In this document: positions 17,591 through 26,215 of the stretch, piece after piece
Position numbering within the stretch: position 1 is the stretch's first letter
How the letters are laid out: each line of letters starts with the position of its first letter
NCBI GenBank assembly: GCA_016718315.1
Contig: JADKDV010000005.1
Span: forward strand, 682,001 to 746,000
Source: Candidatus Obscuribacter sp.
GTDB lineage: Bacteria; Cyanobacteriota; Vampirovibrionia; Obscuribacterales; Obscuribacteraceae
DNA length: 64,000 nucleotides
Reading direction: 5' to 3'
Made by a program: the position numbers and the translations under genes
Notes under the pieces: model-generated
Seen by the model: only the letters and a program-made list of their open reading frames with translations
Told to the model about the DNA's origin: nothing
Database searches by the model: none

Positions 17591-18538
17591 ATGAAAAATG
17601 TCGCCACTAGCATTTTGGGGGCTTTAGCTGCCGTGGTACTGCTAGCGCCAGGCGGTTTTGCCGATTCTCCTGTTGCTCCAGACCAGGAAGCTATCAAGGC
17701 TCGCTATTTTGAGTTTCAGAAGGCTATGTCTACTGCCACCTCATTTGATCAAGTGCGCTCATATCACACCGCTGAAGTCGTTTCCACCGTGGATAAGACG
17801 CTAAAGGCGGCTAGCTCAGGCTCGCCAGAGGCTGCTGGGGCAAAATCTGATACTGCGGCCAGGGATATTGCCTTTGGTGCGCTCAAGCGCCTGATGCCGC
17901 CTGAGGTCAAGGTCGTCGGCATTGATGTTAAAGGTGATAACGCCACGCTTTTAATTGAGCCTGGTAAATCCACCGCTCTATATAAAGTTGGGCAAAACGA
18001 AGGCACTGTGTCTATGCACCTCGAGAATGGTCTCTGGCAAGTTGGTGAGACTGCATGGAAAAACAAGGTGTCTCCGGTGCAAAAGGCGGTAGCCGCAAAT
18101 GCTACTTCTTGGTGTGCCGAAGCTGTCAATCTGCCTTTTGTGCAAAAGCCAGCAGAGGGAATGATTAGTGGGAAGAAATTTGTGGTGCAAGAAGCCACTT
18201 TTAATCGAGGCACTTTAAACCTGGTTGAAAGTGCCAACGGTCCAACTCGCTCCATTGGTATTGCATTGGAGGATTTTGCCATAAAGCCTGATGGTAAGGT
18301 TTTTTATATGAGAGACGGTCGGGATATGGGCCAAAAAATTGTGGTTATGACTAGCTGGCCGACCGCTAGCGGACAATTTGGGCAGCACAACTATACATGG
18401 AAAGATCCCGTTGGATTGAAGCTGCAGTTTGGAAAACGTAGTAAAGGACTTTTGCCGGTTTTTTTTGTTTTGCGATTACCTGATGTTCAAAAGAGCTATC
18501 TCCAGGGATATGTTTATGCCACTGTATATGAGCCATAA
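17591..18538 (+). CDS. Secreted hypothetical protein, 315 aa
   Basis: A typical signal peptide is present (MKNVATSILGALAAVVLLAPGGFADS). The first mature half (about 30-160) resembles an NTF2-like or DUF4878-type alpha+beta domain: a helical start (KARYFEFQKAMSTATSFDQVRSYHT) and strands ending in GLWQVGETAW. The second half (about 170-315) is beta-rich with KKFVVQEATFNRGTLNLVES, which may form a separate beta-sandwich. The assignment is from pattern only. GGAG lies ten bases before the ATG. It is the only plus-strand gene between two minus-strand blocks and seems to be a stand-alone unit. Confidence 0.7.
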   Translation: MKNVATSILGALAAVVLLAPGGFADSPVAPDQEAIKARYFEFQKAMSTATSFDQVRSYHTAEVVSTVDKTLKAASSGSPEAAGAKSDTAARDIAFGALKRLMPPEVKVVGIDVKGDNATLLIEPGKSTALYKVGQNEGTVSMHLENGLWQVGETAWKNKVSPVQKAVAANATSWCAEAVNLPFVQKPAEGMISGKKFVVQEATFNRGTLNLVESANGPTRSIGIALEDFAIKPDGKVFYMRDGRDMGQKIVVMTSWPTASGQFGQHNYTWKDPVGLKLQFGKRSKGLLPVFFVLRLPDVQKSYLQGYVYATVYEP

Positions 18539-18590
18539 ATCCCTGTGGTATCTGGTATCAGATGCGGTGCTGTTACTGCGCTCTGCTTGA

Positions 18591-20003
18591 TTATATGGAT
18601 GCTTTTGTATTTAGCTCTTTTACTACCATCCCGGCGCACACAGCAAGCACGATATTTGTCAGCAAAAAGGCTATGCCTTCTGCCTCCATGCTGCCCAGTC
18701 CAAAGTTGTAAAACCAGCTAAGTAATGGATAAAAGCAAAGTATGTGGCACCATAACCGATACCATTTGTTGTCGTTAATAGCTTGCCAGGTGGCATCGGC
18801 AGTAGAGCCGTCGCCTTGCCCCTGCCTCAACATGCCCTCCAGTGTGAGAGCCGCTGGTATGACCAGTAACAGGCAATCAAAGTAGTGTGAGTGCGGGCTT
18901 AAAACTAGAGCGAGCGTGTATATAAATGCCAGTAAAAATCTCTCTGCAATTGATGTCGAGATATCTTTGCTTGTGGCGCGAGTGGTTTTGCGAGCTAGTA
19001 GTGCTGCTGGTATCAGTGAGGCAAAAAGTGCCAGAGTGGTAATCAGCATGGCGATTTTGTGGGGCATGAGCACGCTGAGCACACCTCTCAGACTTGCCAT
19101 TACATGCGGATTGACGCCGGCAAAACGAGTACTATTCTCGGCGGTGACCAGTATCTTTGGATACATCAGTACAGTGTCAAAGCCCATAAAACAGCCAGCC
19201 GCAGCAAATAAAATGACCTCTGTGATTATCAGAGCGGCAATTATTTTGTAGCGCCCCAGCCCCAGCATTGTGGCAAAGGGCAAGAGTACGTATTGAGGCT
19301 TTACTGTAGATAGAGCTAAAAACACACCTGTCAAAATGTCCTTTTGTTTAAGCCAAAAGTATATGGCCAGGCTCATTGCCGCCACCAGTAAAAAAGTCGT
19401 TTGTCCGTGCCAGACAGTTAGATAGGCTGGTATCGATGCAAACGCCAGACCGATGGTAAGAGCAATTAGACGATTTTTGCCAGGTAGAGCAGGTAGACTC
19501 TGACGCAGCAGTGCAATCAAAGAGATAAGCGCCATAAGCTCTGTAGTAAGGCACCAGACAACATAAGAGATGTTGTAAGGCAGCTTACCGTAAGGAATAC
19601 AAAAGAGATAAAGAAAGGGCACAGACTGGTTGTAAAAGTGCCCTTTGATTGGAATGTGCGGATAGATAAGACCAAGCGACCACCAGATTTGAGTCTCTGG
19701 ATCGTAGACTTGATGCGCTCTGGGGCTCACTATCAGTTGCCCCGCTTGATAAAACTGCGAGAAGTCTGTTAAGTCCAGTTTTGGTCCTGTAAAATACCAG
19801 TGCACATTGTGCCAGGCTCGAGCCAGCAAAAAGACAGTTAAAAACTGGGTGACAACAAAGAAAACAACTATCAAAGTTGTCCTTAAGGCTGATAAATTTT
19901 GAGACCTGGCGCCATTCATGTCAGCTACTTGCCCACTAAAACTTAGAAGCCGACATAATAAGTAAATATATGGCTTAAGCTTTTGAATTTGAGAGATTAG
20001 CAC
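18591..20003 (-). CDS. GT87-type membrane glycosyltransferase (DUF2029), 470 aa
   Basis: The protein has about ten membrane segments. After the first helix comes DLTDFSQFYQAGQLIV and HQVYDPETQ, then PFLYLFCIPYGKLPY. This is the same arrangement (acidic loop, Y-x-P, then a P-rich segment opening the next helix) seen in the GT87 proteins at 12474 and 56810. VKPQYVLLPFA matches the conserved K-P-Q motif. It is expected to transfer a sugar from a polyprenyl-phosphate donor on the outer face of the cytoplasmic membrane. The first 28 residues are atypical; Met29 (19919) may be the real start. It is divergent from the next gene with a six-base gap if the long start is used. Confidence 0.75.
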   Translation of the reverse strand: MLISQIQKLKPYIYLLCRLLSFSGQVADMNGARSQNLSALRTTLIVVFFVVTQFLTVFLLARAWHNVHWYFTGPKLDLTDFSQFYQAGQLIVSPRAHQVYDPETQIWWSLGLIYPHIPIKGHFYNQSVPFLYLFCIPYGKLPYNISYVVWCLTTELMALISLIALLRQSLPALPGKNRLIALTIGLAFASIPAYLTVWHGQTTFLLVAAMSLAIYFWLKQKDILTGVFLALSTVKPQYVLLPFATMLGLGRYKIIAALIITEVILFAAAGCFMGFDTVLMYPKILVTAENSTRFAGVNPHVMASLRGVLSVLMPHKIAMLITTLALFASLIPAALLARKTTRATSKDISTSIAERFLLAFIYTLALVLSPHSHYFDCLLLVIPAALTLEGMLRQGQGDGSTADATWQAINDNKWYRLWCHILCFYPLLSWFYNFGLGSMEAEGIAFLLTNIVLAVCAGMVVKELNTKASI

Positions 20004-20009
20004 TATCAG

Positions 20010-21113
20010 TTGTGGAATAGCAAAGATATGACTGCCACATTAAATGACCAGCCAATCCACAGCAAACCTGTTTACAAGTTTGCCTGGATGTTTGGGCGCA
20101 ATAACGACCTGATATTTTTCTTTGCGCCGATTGTTTTGTCAGCTGCACTTTATCTGCTTTTGCAGAGTCATGTACTGGCAGCCGGCGTGCTTATGGCTTT
20201 TGTTTTTAATGGTGTCGGTCTCAATCAGTTGCACTTGGGACCGAGCTGGTATTTTTATCTCGATAAACGCAATATCTCCTACTGGCGAGAGCACAAAAAC
20301 AAAGCGGCATTGTTTTTTGCCGGTCCGCCGCTGATTATGCTTGTCTCCATTTTGCTTGGACTTTTTGCTCCAGGACTCAATTATCTGGCGACAACTCTCT
20401 GGGGTATGCAGCATTTTATCCAGCAAAATTTTGGCATTTTGATTCTTTATCACAATCCCAAAAGCGGCGAGGCAATTGCCTCTCGCAATTTGCAAAATCG
20501 CAGTCTCTGGGCTGCATCACTCTTTTTTATACTCTTTTATTTTGAACGTTTGATGCTCAAGGGGCAGTACAGCAGCGCATTTATGGCTGTGGCTGCCATT
20601 TTTGCAATCGGAGCAATCTTTTACTGTGGTCTCTATATAAGTGAGTTGCGCAAACAAATTAAAGCTGGAGCGACACTCAATGTGCCAGCTTTGATGTTCT
20701 GGCTGATGAGTGTGTTTTATTTTGCACCTTTTGCATTGCTTACTTACGATGCCAGTACTGCCTTTGTGGTGCCCGGTGTATTGCACTGGACCCAGTATCT
20801 ATTTCTTAACTACATGCTGGTCAAATACAAGTACAAAGACAGTGCCAGTCAGGCGCAATTGCCTATTAACAAGCCGATATTGCTGTTTAATGGTCTTGCT
20901 ATTTTGCTTGTTATTGTGAGCTTCTCTATCTGGGGTGTGCGCTATTCGGGTCATGTCAATATCGGCTTAGTGATGGGCATTCTCTTCGGTATCTCCAATA
21001 TCCATTATTTTCAGGATGCGTTCCTCTGGAGATTTAGAGAGCAGTTTCAACGAGAGTCAATCATGCCTTACCTCATTGAGGCTAAGCAGCATGAGTCAGG
21101 ACAGGCTAGCTAG
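20010..21113 (+). CDS. Multi-pass membrane protein of unknown function, 367 aa
   Basis: About nine to ten hydrophobic segments cover nearly the whole protein. Conserved-looking His and aromatic residues sit at helix ends (LNQLHLGPSWYFYLDKRN, WGMQHFIQQNFGILILYHNP, VLHWTQYLFLNYMLVKYKY, ISNIHYFQDAFLWRFRE). Such repeated His-containing motifs at membrane edges can be metal or heme ligands, but I do not recognise the family. The start may be TTG 20010 or the ATG at 20028. The stop codon overlaps the GTG of the following AftB-like glycosyltransferase by one base, so the two are tightly coupled and a shared role in surface-glycan assembly is possible. Confidence 0.65.
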   Translation: MWNSKDMTATLNDQPIHSKPVYKFAWMFGRNNDLIFFFAPIVLSAALYLLLQSHVLAAGVLMAFVFNGVGLNQLHLGPSWYFYLDKRNISYWREHKNKAALFFAGPPLIMLVSILLGLFAPGLNYLATTLWGMQHFIQQNFGILILYHNPKSGEAIASRNLQNRSLWAASLFFILFYFERLMLKGQYSSAFMAVAAIFAIGAIFYCGLYISELRKQIKAGATLNVPALMFWLMSVFYFAPFALLTYDASTAFVVPGVLHWTQYLFLNYMLVKYKYKDSASQAQLPINKPILLFNGLAILLVIVSFSIWGVRYSGHVNIGLVMGILFGISNIHYFQDAFLWRFREQFQRESIMPYLIEAKQHESGQAS

Positions 21114-22969
21114 TGTCGTCCACAGCTGTGCTTGATAAAAGGGTCTCTACCGATTCTAATTCTCTGTTTTTGCGTTTTATCAGTCAGCGCACAGGTTTTG
21201 TCTTTTGTTTGCAAGCACTGTTCTTGCCTGTGTTTTATTTGATTGGTCTGACTGCTCCGCTGCTGGATCGACTGGCCATCAATATCAGCCCGGACTTTGG
21301 TATGCCTGATGGTGTGCCGATGTCCACTGTGCGCTATCTGGTTTGTCTCACCATTGTCAGTGTATTTTTGATTGGGCGCAACTTTTATCTAGATTACAAG
21401 TCTTATCCGCAGCAGAGTTTTAATACCAGGACTGCTTTATTTGAAGTGGTCTTTCATTTGGCTTTGCTCTATATCGTGCTTACTCGCTGTTTGCAATTTG
21501 AGCTGCTAGGTGACGATGCTTTTATTGACTATAAATACGCTCGTGCCTGGATAGAAGGTGTCTGGGACTTTAATCCAGGCGAGCGAGTGATGGGTTTTAC
21601 TTCGCACTTTCATATTATGGTGCTGGCCCTCACTAGTTTTATTTTTGCCAGAGTGCCTATAGAGCAGCTCTCACTTATTTTAAATTGTCTTTTGCAGTGT
21701 GGTGCTTTTGTCGCTATTGTGGCGCTCTTACGTCAGCTTGTCGGCAACCCATTATTAGCAGTAATTGGAGGCTCGATTTTTGCTCTCAGTGTATTTGAGA
21801 TTATTGGCTCTGGTATTGGCAAAGAGCAGCCGCTGGGTGTTTTACTCATGGCTCTGGCCTTACTGGCCATGCAGCAAAAACGCTTTAGTTGTTTTGCCTG
21901 GCTCTCTCTGGCAATTGCACTGATTAGACCTGAGGGGATTTTTTGGTATGCCATCGGTGCGCTCTATACACTGAGGCTTGGTGGTGTAAAGACCTGGCGT
22001 GTCTGGATTTTACCGTCTCTATGTTTTGCTGGATATCATTTGATTCTTTATGCATATTTTGGTTCGCCCTTTCCCCATGCGGCTATTGTCAAATCTCTCA
22101 CTTACATCAAGCGCAAAGTGTTCTGGGCCACATTTGTGGAGCTTATTCGACATATTGGTCTAGGCTTTGTCGGTGGTATCAAGTTTGTAGATATTTATGC
22201 GCTACTGCCAGGCATACTGTATCTGGTACCAGCGGGTCTTGTAGTGCTCTGCATGGCGCTTGATGCTGGTCGCAAATTTGTTGTGCTGCAATTTTATACA
22301 GTCGTAGTACTGGTCATCATTTGTTTTTATAGCATCCCCAATAGCTGGATATTTAACTGGTATTTGCTCTGGTTTACTCTTTTGCCAGTCTTATTGCCGG
22401 TCTTGTTTTTTGCCTGGATGATGCAACGCCACAATCTACATCGCAAGCTCTTAGCCTGTGCCGTATTGTTTGGCACTCTTTTGGCCCAGCTCACTATTTA
22501 TCCGCCGTCCCCAGGAGGTATTGCCACAGCAGCTGTGGGTGGTGCCGCCAAACTACCTATACCTCTGCCCATTTATCTCTATCATCCCGAGTGGGCGCGT
22601 TTTTATGTTTATCGCCTGGCCGCACTCAAAGTGCGCACATTGAGTGCATCCCAGGATGTAATTGCCGTGACTGAGCCAGGTTTGGTCTCGTATTTTTATG
22701 GTGGGCCGGTTTTGGACTTAGGTGGACTTATCTCGGACAAAGTAGTGGTGTGCTACAAAGACTGGCATGACCTGAGCAAAGACTTGTTATACGCGCCACC
22801 ACCAGCTGCTATCAGCATGTTTAAGCCGCGTTTTATTGTCTTTCATGATGGACTTGTCACCGACGTATTTTTGCAATCGCCATATTTTAAAGAGCATTAC
22901 CAGTTAGTAGAGTTTTGGCCTCTGCCAATCTATGGTGGCACTGGGACTTATCTTTACATGCAAAAGTAG
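21113..22969 (+). CDS. GT-C membrane glycosyltransferase, AftB-like, 618 aa
   Basis: This is a long multi-pass protein (about 12 hydrophobic segments) with a C-terminal soluble domain of about 130 residues. The first large extracytoplasmic loop contains LGDDAFIDYKYARAW followed by NPGERVMGFTSHFH. The DDAFI...RYA...GERVxGxTS signature is typical of the AftB arabinofuranosyltransferase group (GT89) and related GT-C enzymes that use decaprenyl-phosphate sugars. The Asp pair would be catalytic. The GTG start shares one base with the upstream TAG stop. Actual sugar and acceptor are unknown. Confidence 0.75.
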   Translation: MSSTAVLDKRVSTDSNSLFLRFISQRTGFVFCLQALFLPVFYLIGLTAPLLDRLAINISPDFGMPDGVPMSTVRYLVCLTIVSVFLIGRNFYLDYKSYPQQSFNTRTALFEVVFHLALLYIVLTRCLQFELLGDDAFIDYKYARAWIEGVWDFNPGERVMGFTSHFHIMVLALTSFIFARVPIEQLSLILNCLLQCGAFVAIVALLRQLVGNPLLAVIGGSIFALSVFEIIGSGIGKEQPLGVLLMALALLAMQQKRFSCFAWLSLAIALIRPEGIFWYAIGALYTLRLGGVKTWRVWILPSLCFAGYHLILYAYFGSPFPHAAIVKSLTYIKRKVFWATFVELIRHIGLGFVGGIKFVDIYALLPGILYLVPAGLVVLCMALDAGRKFVVLQFYTVVVLVIICFYSIPNSWIFNWYLLWFTLLPVLLPVLFFAWMMQRHNLHRKLLACAVLFGTLLAQLTIYPPSPGGIATAAVGGAAKLPIPLPIYLYHPEWARFYVYRLAALKVRTLSASQDVIAVTEPGLVSYFYGGPVLDLGGLISDKVVVCYKDWHDLSKDLLYAPPPAAISMFKPRFIVFHDGLVTDVFLQSPYFKEHYQLVEFWPLPIYGGTGTYLYMQK

Positions 22970-22976
22970 TAAAAAA

Positions 22977-24041
22977 TTAGCTGCCCTGTTCGGCTGCTTG
23001 TTTGAGTAGAGATTTGTCCTTCATTGTGATGGGGCGATCAAAGGTCTGGACGATGTCTTTGATGGCTGGTCCAAATATGTCTATTTGAGCGGCATCGGTG
23101 TTGCCCACTACTCGTCCAGCCATTTTTATGTAGGCAAGCTCATCCGGGTCCATGCCAATCATGCGCGCACAAGTGGCGTCGACTGCTGCTACGTCCTGTC
23201 CCACGACAACATAGCCAAAGTGTTTTGCCATGCCATTTATAGGACCGTCGCCTTCCATGGCCACGATGGCATCTACGATAGCTAGTTGTGGTTTGACTAG
23301 ATGTTGTAAGTCGATAATCGAATGGGGAATTCCTTTTATATGTAATAGATTTTTTGGCCAGCCATATTTGCGACCGGGCACTGTGCCAAACAAATTCTTC
23401 ATGCTGCAGGTCATGCCTACCCAGTGATGCGTTTTTAGTTTGGGCACGCTGATGACATAGTCGGCTTTGACGATTGTGCGGGGCAGATAAAAGGGATTGA
23501 TCTCGTTAAAGCCGTTGCTGTTGTCCATTGCCTCTAGATCGTCGAGATTGAGGTCGACATAAGGCACGCCTGCATTTTTGCATACAGCACCCAGTCCTGT
23601 GACATCGAGTAGATACTCTGTATCGCGCATGTGTCCTGGACCTTCGGCGACAGTGATTTGGCTAGCCCCACAGGACTTAGCTAGCTCAATAGCGGCGGCC
23701 AGGAGGGCGGGATTTGTTGTCACTGGTTTGTCGGCACGGTATTCGACCATATTTGGTTTGAGTACGACATGCTTGCCTTTTAAGTCTGGCAGCTTGATTT
23801 GACCGAGTCCGTTTTTTATCAGAGCAAAAATATCCTGCTCGTAATCTTTGCACTCAATAATGGCTACTTGCGAGCGTCCACTTTTCTTTTTAGCTAATTG
23901 CTCTGGTGTTAATTCCACCGGCAGCTCACGGTTGAGCTTTTGTTCTGAGCTGCAACTGCTGAGAGATGCAGCTGCCACCGTGGCTGCTGTAGCGGCAATA
24001 AATTCGCGTCTTGAGGACTTTGTGGTTTCTTCGTCGGACAA
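22977..24041 (-). CDS. DUF362 protein with Tat-type lipoprotein signal, 354 aa
   Basis: The N-terminus has twin arginines (SRREFIAATAATVAAASLSSCSS) and an LSSC lipobox, so it is probably exported folded by Tat and lipidated. The mature part matches the DUF362 family: GKHVVLKPNMV, NPALLAAAIELAKSCGASQITVAEGPG, YVISVPKLKTHHWVGMTCSMKNLFGTVPG, and DAIVAMEGDGP. DUF362 proteins often accompany ferredoxin-like domains, but there is no Cys-rich cluster here. Their reaction is not established. The gene shares strand and direction with the terpene-cyclase-like gene upstream (84-base gap), and the two may form an operon. Confidence 0.85.
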   Translation of the reverse strand: MSDEETTKSSRREFIAATAATVAAASLSSCSSEQKLNRELPVELTPEQLAKKKSGRSQVAIIECKDYEQDIFALIKNGLGQIKLPDLKGKHVVLKPNMVEYRADKPVTTNPALLAAAIELAKSCGASQITVAEGPGHMRDTEYLLDVTGLGAVCKNAGVPYVDLNLDDLEAMDNSNGFNEINPFYLPRTIVKADYVISVPKLKTHHWVGMTCSMKNLFGTVPGRKYGWPKNLLHIKGIPHSIIDLQHLVKPQLAIVDAIVAMEGDGPINGMAKHFGYVVVGQDVAAVDATCARMIGMDPDELAYIKMAGRVVGNTDAAQIDIFGPAIKDIVQTFDRPITMKDKSLLKQAAEQGS

Positions 24042-24125
24042 TTTATTGTCTTCCTATAAATAGAAGTGATTTTTTTTCGGCAAAAGCAATCAGGGCCATG
24101 CAGCACACGGCAGTTGTGACTGTGT

Positions 24126-25022
24126 TCACTGCCGCCACAGCGGTGCTGGCAAAGTGCCCTCTGGAGATTGACGCGCCAGTAACATTTCAATCTCTTGTGT
24201 TGCGTCCTGGTCAAAAGCCATTAGAGCAAGAGCGGACATGGCAATAGACATGGCAGATGTATTTTTATCAGACCAGGTCTTGAGATAAGCCAGGCCGGCT
24301 TTGACTTTGTTTTCGTCTGGCAAATCTTGCAAAGCCAGCAGTGCTTCGGCTGTTGTCAGGCGATAGGCTGGTAGGTAGGCACCAAGGGTGATGTCATTGC
24401 CATGATTCCATCCACCGCCCCGGCAGGCATGATCGAGAATAAATTTGTTACCTTTTTGAATTACTTTTTTGATCTCTGGTTGTCCGTACAATTCTGGCAA
24501 ATTCGGTAATTTTAGTGACATTAATGAATAGGCGGTGGGCTCTATCCAGTGAAAGCAATCTGGATCCCAGGGCCAGCCGCGGTCTTTGTCGAGCGCTTTA
24601 CCCCCTTTTGAAACCAGCATGACAAGCCGAGTTGCCGGCTTGTAGGTGTATCTGGCGTCTAGTAAATATTCGACACCAGCCTTGACGAGGCGCTTTTGTT
24701 TTGTCAGGTTTTGGTCGGGAATCGCTTGTAGTGTCGGTTTGAGTAAGCGAACACTGAGCAAAGCAAGCGCACTGGTCCAATCCGAGCGGCCTGCATCTGG
24801 TTTTGTAGACCAGCCGCCATCGGCATTTTGCGCCTGACAGATAAAGTTGTATCCCTTTTGTATGGCAGATACTTGATCTAGAGCCATTAATGACCAGGCG
24901 CTTGCTTCCATAGATGGGTCACCATCTTTTTTATAGGGAAACCAACCTGCTTCTTGATTTTGAATTTTTATTAGATGCTGTCTCGTTTTTGCGATTGCAT
25001 CAGCAAGTTTTTGCGCTGCCAC
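24126..25022 (-). CDS. Terpene cyclase/prenyltransferase-like alpha-toroid protein, 298 aa
   Basis: The sequence contains QW-type repeats of the squalene-hopene cyclase fold, for example FICQAQNADGGWSTK, FILDHACRGGGWNHG and the N-terminal IKIQNQEAGWFPY, together with repeated helix pairs. It is half the length of squalene-hopene cyclases (about 630 residues) and lacks the catalytic DXDD motif, so it is a single alpha-barrel domain and probably not an active cyclase. The start is GTG with AGAGG upstream. No signal peptide is visible. It precedes the DUF362 gene on the same strand. Related single-domain proteins are usually left as prenyltransferase/squalene oxidase repeat proteins; the role is unknown. 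Confidence 0.75.
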   Translation of the reverse strand: MAAQKLADAIAKTRQHLIKIQNQEAGWFPYKKDGDPSMEASAWSLMALDQVSAIQKGYNFICQAQNADGGWSTKPDAGRSDWTSALALLSVRLLKPTLQAIPDQNLTKQKRLVKAGVEYLLDARYTYKPATRLVMLVSKGGKALDKDRGWPWDPDCFHWIEPTAYSLMSLKLPNLPELYGQPEIKKVIQKGNKFILDHACRGGGWNHGNDITLGAYLPAYRLTTAEALLALQDLPDENKVKAGLAYLKTWSDKNTSAMSIAMSALALMAFDQDATQEIEMLLARQSPEGTLPAPLWRQ

Positions 25023-25525
25023 AGACTCTACCTCTATCTAATCTTATGACAGGTCTTGCGCTATTTTTGCAATCAGCGCTTGATTTGCATGTTTTTGAAT
25101 GAAAAGTTTTGCGGTTGTAAAGATATAATGCGAATTTTTGATCTGACCAGTGGGGCTTTTCCGAAATTGATCCAGGTATTTGTTATCTGCAATACAGCTT
25201 TTTTGAAAAACGCTACTAGGCAGCGTTGGCATGTCAAGCTATGATGAAAATGTGGCTCATGCGAAGTCTTCAACTTCAGTGACTTCACACCAGCCCTAAT
25301 TTTTTCTCTGGTTGAGTGTTAGTTAGTCAGTTAGTACACCTGGGAATAATATTTTCGTAAAAGATGATGGAGGTGATTTTATAGGCACTCTCGTTTAATT
25401 TTGTTTGCTTACTTATTAGTTACTAGATTTTTTTCACGGCTTTTAGCGTTTTATCCGCAAGTAACCTTTAAAGGTTCACATCTTGCGTGTAATATGAGCG
25501 CTCGGACCCGTTGAAGGAGGAATAC
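25023..25525. other. Intergenic region upstream of the first pilin gene (503 bp)
   Basis: I see no coding sequence with a plausible ribosome binding site. It must hold the promoter of the minus-strand cyclase-like gene and that of flp. An inverted repeat GAAGTC/GACTTC lies at 25263-25268 / 25281-25286. A 14-base palindrome is listed separately. TAATAT at 25490-25495 is a possible -10 element for flp. A structured 5' leader or small RNA is possible but not demonstrable by eye. Confidence 0.5.
25463..25476. promoter_or_regulatory. 14-bp perfect palindrome upstream of flp
   Basis: AACCTTTAAAGGTT is exactly self-complementary. It lies 50 bases before the Flp pilin start and about 14 bases upstream of a TAATAT -10-like element. 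The position overlaps where a -35 box would be, as expected for an operator. The binding factor is unknown. Confidence 0.4.
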
Positions 25526-25732
25526 ATGAACGAAACCATTAACAAATTTATCAAGGATGAATCTGGACAAGGTATTACAGAGTACGGCGCTATCTTGGCG
25601 TTCGTAGCCATCCTGGTAGCTGTTGTGTTCTCAATTACACAAGGTGCGTTGTCTGCCGCTATCTCGAAGGCCTTCTCGGCTGTAGTCAGCCAGCTCAACG
25701 CCTTGTCATCTGCTGCAGGTAGCGCGAGCTAA
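25526..25732 (+). CDS. flp: Flp-type IVb pilin (major pilin candidate), 68 aa
   Basis: AAGGAGG (25514-25520), five bases before the ATG, fixes the start and is a near-perfect ribosome binding site. A 14-residue charged leader ends in SG. It is followed by QGITEYGAILAFVAILVAVVF, the Flp prepilin signature with Glu at +5 and Tyr at +6 of the mature protein; cleavage is expected between Gly14 and Gln15. The rest is a short amphipathic helix ending in a Ser/Ala tail. Flp subunits polymerise into Tad pili used for adhesion. A hairpin after the gene separates it from the second pilin, consistent with extra production of pilin over the assembly machine. Confidence 0.93.
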   Translation: MNETINKFIKDESGQGITEYGAILAFVAILVAVVFSITQGALSAAISKAFSAVVSQLNALSSAAGSAS

Positions 25733-25783
25733 CTCGATCTTTCGAGTGGCCGGCGTTATTCCGCAGTCGGAATGTACTCATTT

Positions 25784-25812
25784 AGTGGCAGGTGGTTTAA
25801 CCATCTGCCACT
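25784..25812 (+). terminator. Hairpin downstream of flp
   Basis: AGTGGCAGGTGG (25784-25795) pairs with CCATCTGCCACT (25801-25812) with one G-T wobble and a loop of about five bases. It lies about 50 bases after the pilin stop. No long T-run follows, so it may be a partial terminator or a stabilising 3' hairpin. A smaller hairpin, ATTCCG-CAGT-CGGAAT, is at 25758-25773. Confidence 0.55.
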
Positions 25813-25900
25813 ATTTGCTTACTAAGTGCCGTAATGCTGTTTTGATTTTTGCTTTTACTTTTGGTGAGCAAATTACGACATCAAATTTAGATGGGGGGCG

Positions 25901-25932
25901 CCGGTAACCCACAAATGTCGGTTATCGGGGGG
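25901..25932 (+). promoter_or_regulatory. Hairpin overlapping the ribosome binding site of the second pilin
   Basis: CCGGTAAC (25901-25908) can pair with GTTATCGG (25921-25928) with one G-T wobble. The 3' arm runs into the G-run (25927-25932) that is the only candidate ribosome binding site of the gene starting at 25940. Folding would partly hide it, suggesting translational control. Confidence 0.4.
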
Positions 25933-25939
25933 TGCAATT

Positions 25940-26215
25940 ATGTTTTCTATATGTGGTGCTTTGCATCACTCTTTTGGGGCAAAGAGTGAAGCTGAGGCCA
26001 GTGAATGTGACTTTGATTTTTTCCACCAATTTTTAAAAAATGAGGATGGGCAGGGCATTACTGAATACGGAGCGATTATTGCCTTCGTTTCATTGCTCGT
26101 CGCGCTCACCTTTGGTGCTGCCAATGGTTCATTGATGCCGGCTGTCTCAGCGGCTTTCAGAGCAGTCAACTCACAACTCAATGCGCTATCCACTGCAGCA
26201 TCGAGCGCGAGCTGA
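25940..26215 (+). CDS. flp: Second Flp-type IVb pilin with long leader, 91 aa
   Basis: The mature part (QGITEYGAIIAFVSLLVALTFGAANG...NSQLNALSTAASSAS) closely parallels the first pilin, including the Glu/Tyr at +5/+6 and the Ser-rich end, so it arose by duplication. The leader is much longer (37 residues versus 14) and contains two Cys, His and many acidic residues; cleavage is expected after Gly37. The ribosome binding site is a G-run (GGGGGGTG) rather than the consensus seen for the first pilin. No shorter in-frame ATG, GTG or TTG lies near the cleavage site. It is probably a minor or alternative pilin with lower expression. Confidence 0.88.
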   Translation: MFSICGALHHSFGAKSEAEASECDFDFFHQFLKNEDGQGITEYGAIIAFVSLLVALTFGAANGSLMPAVSAAFRAVNSQLNALSTAASSAS

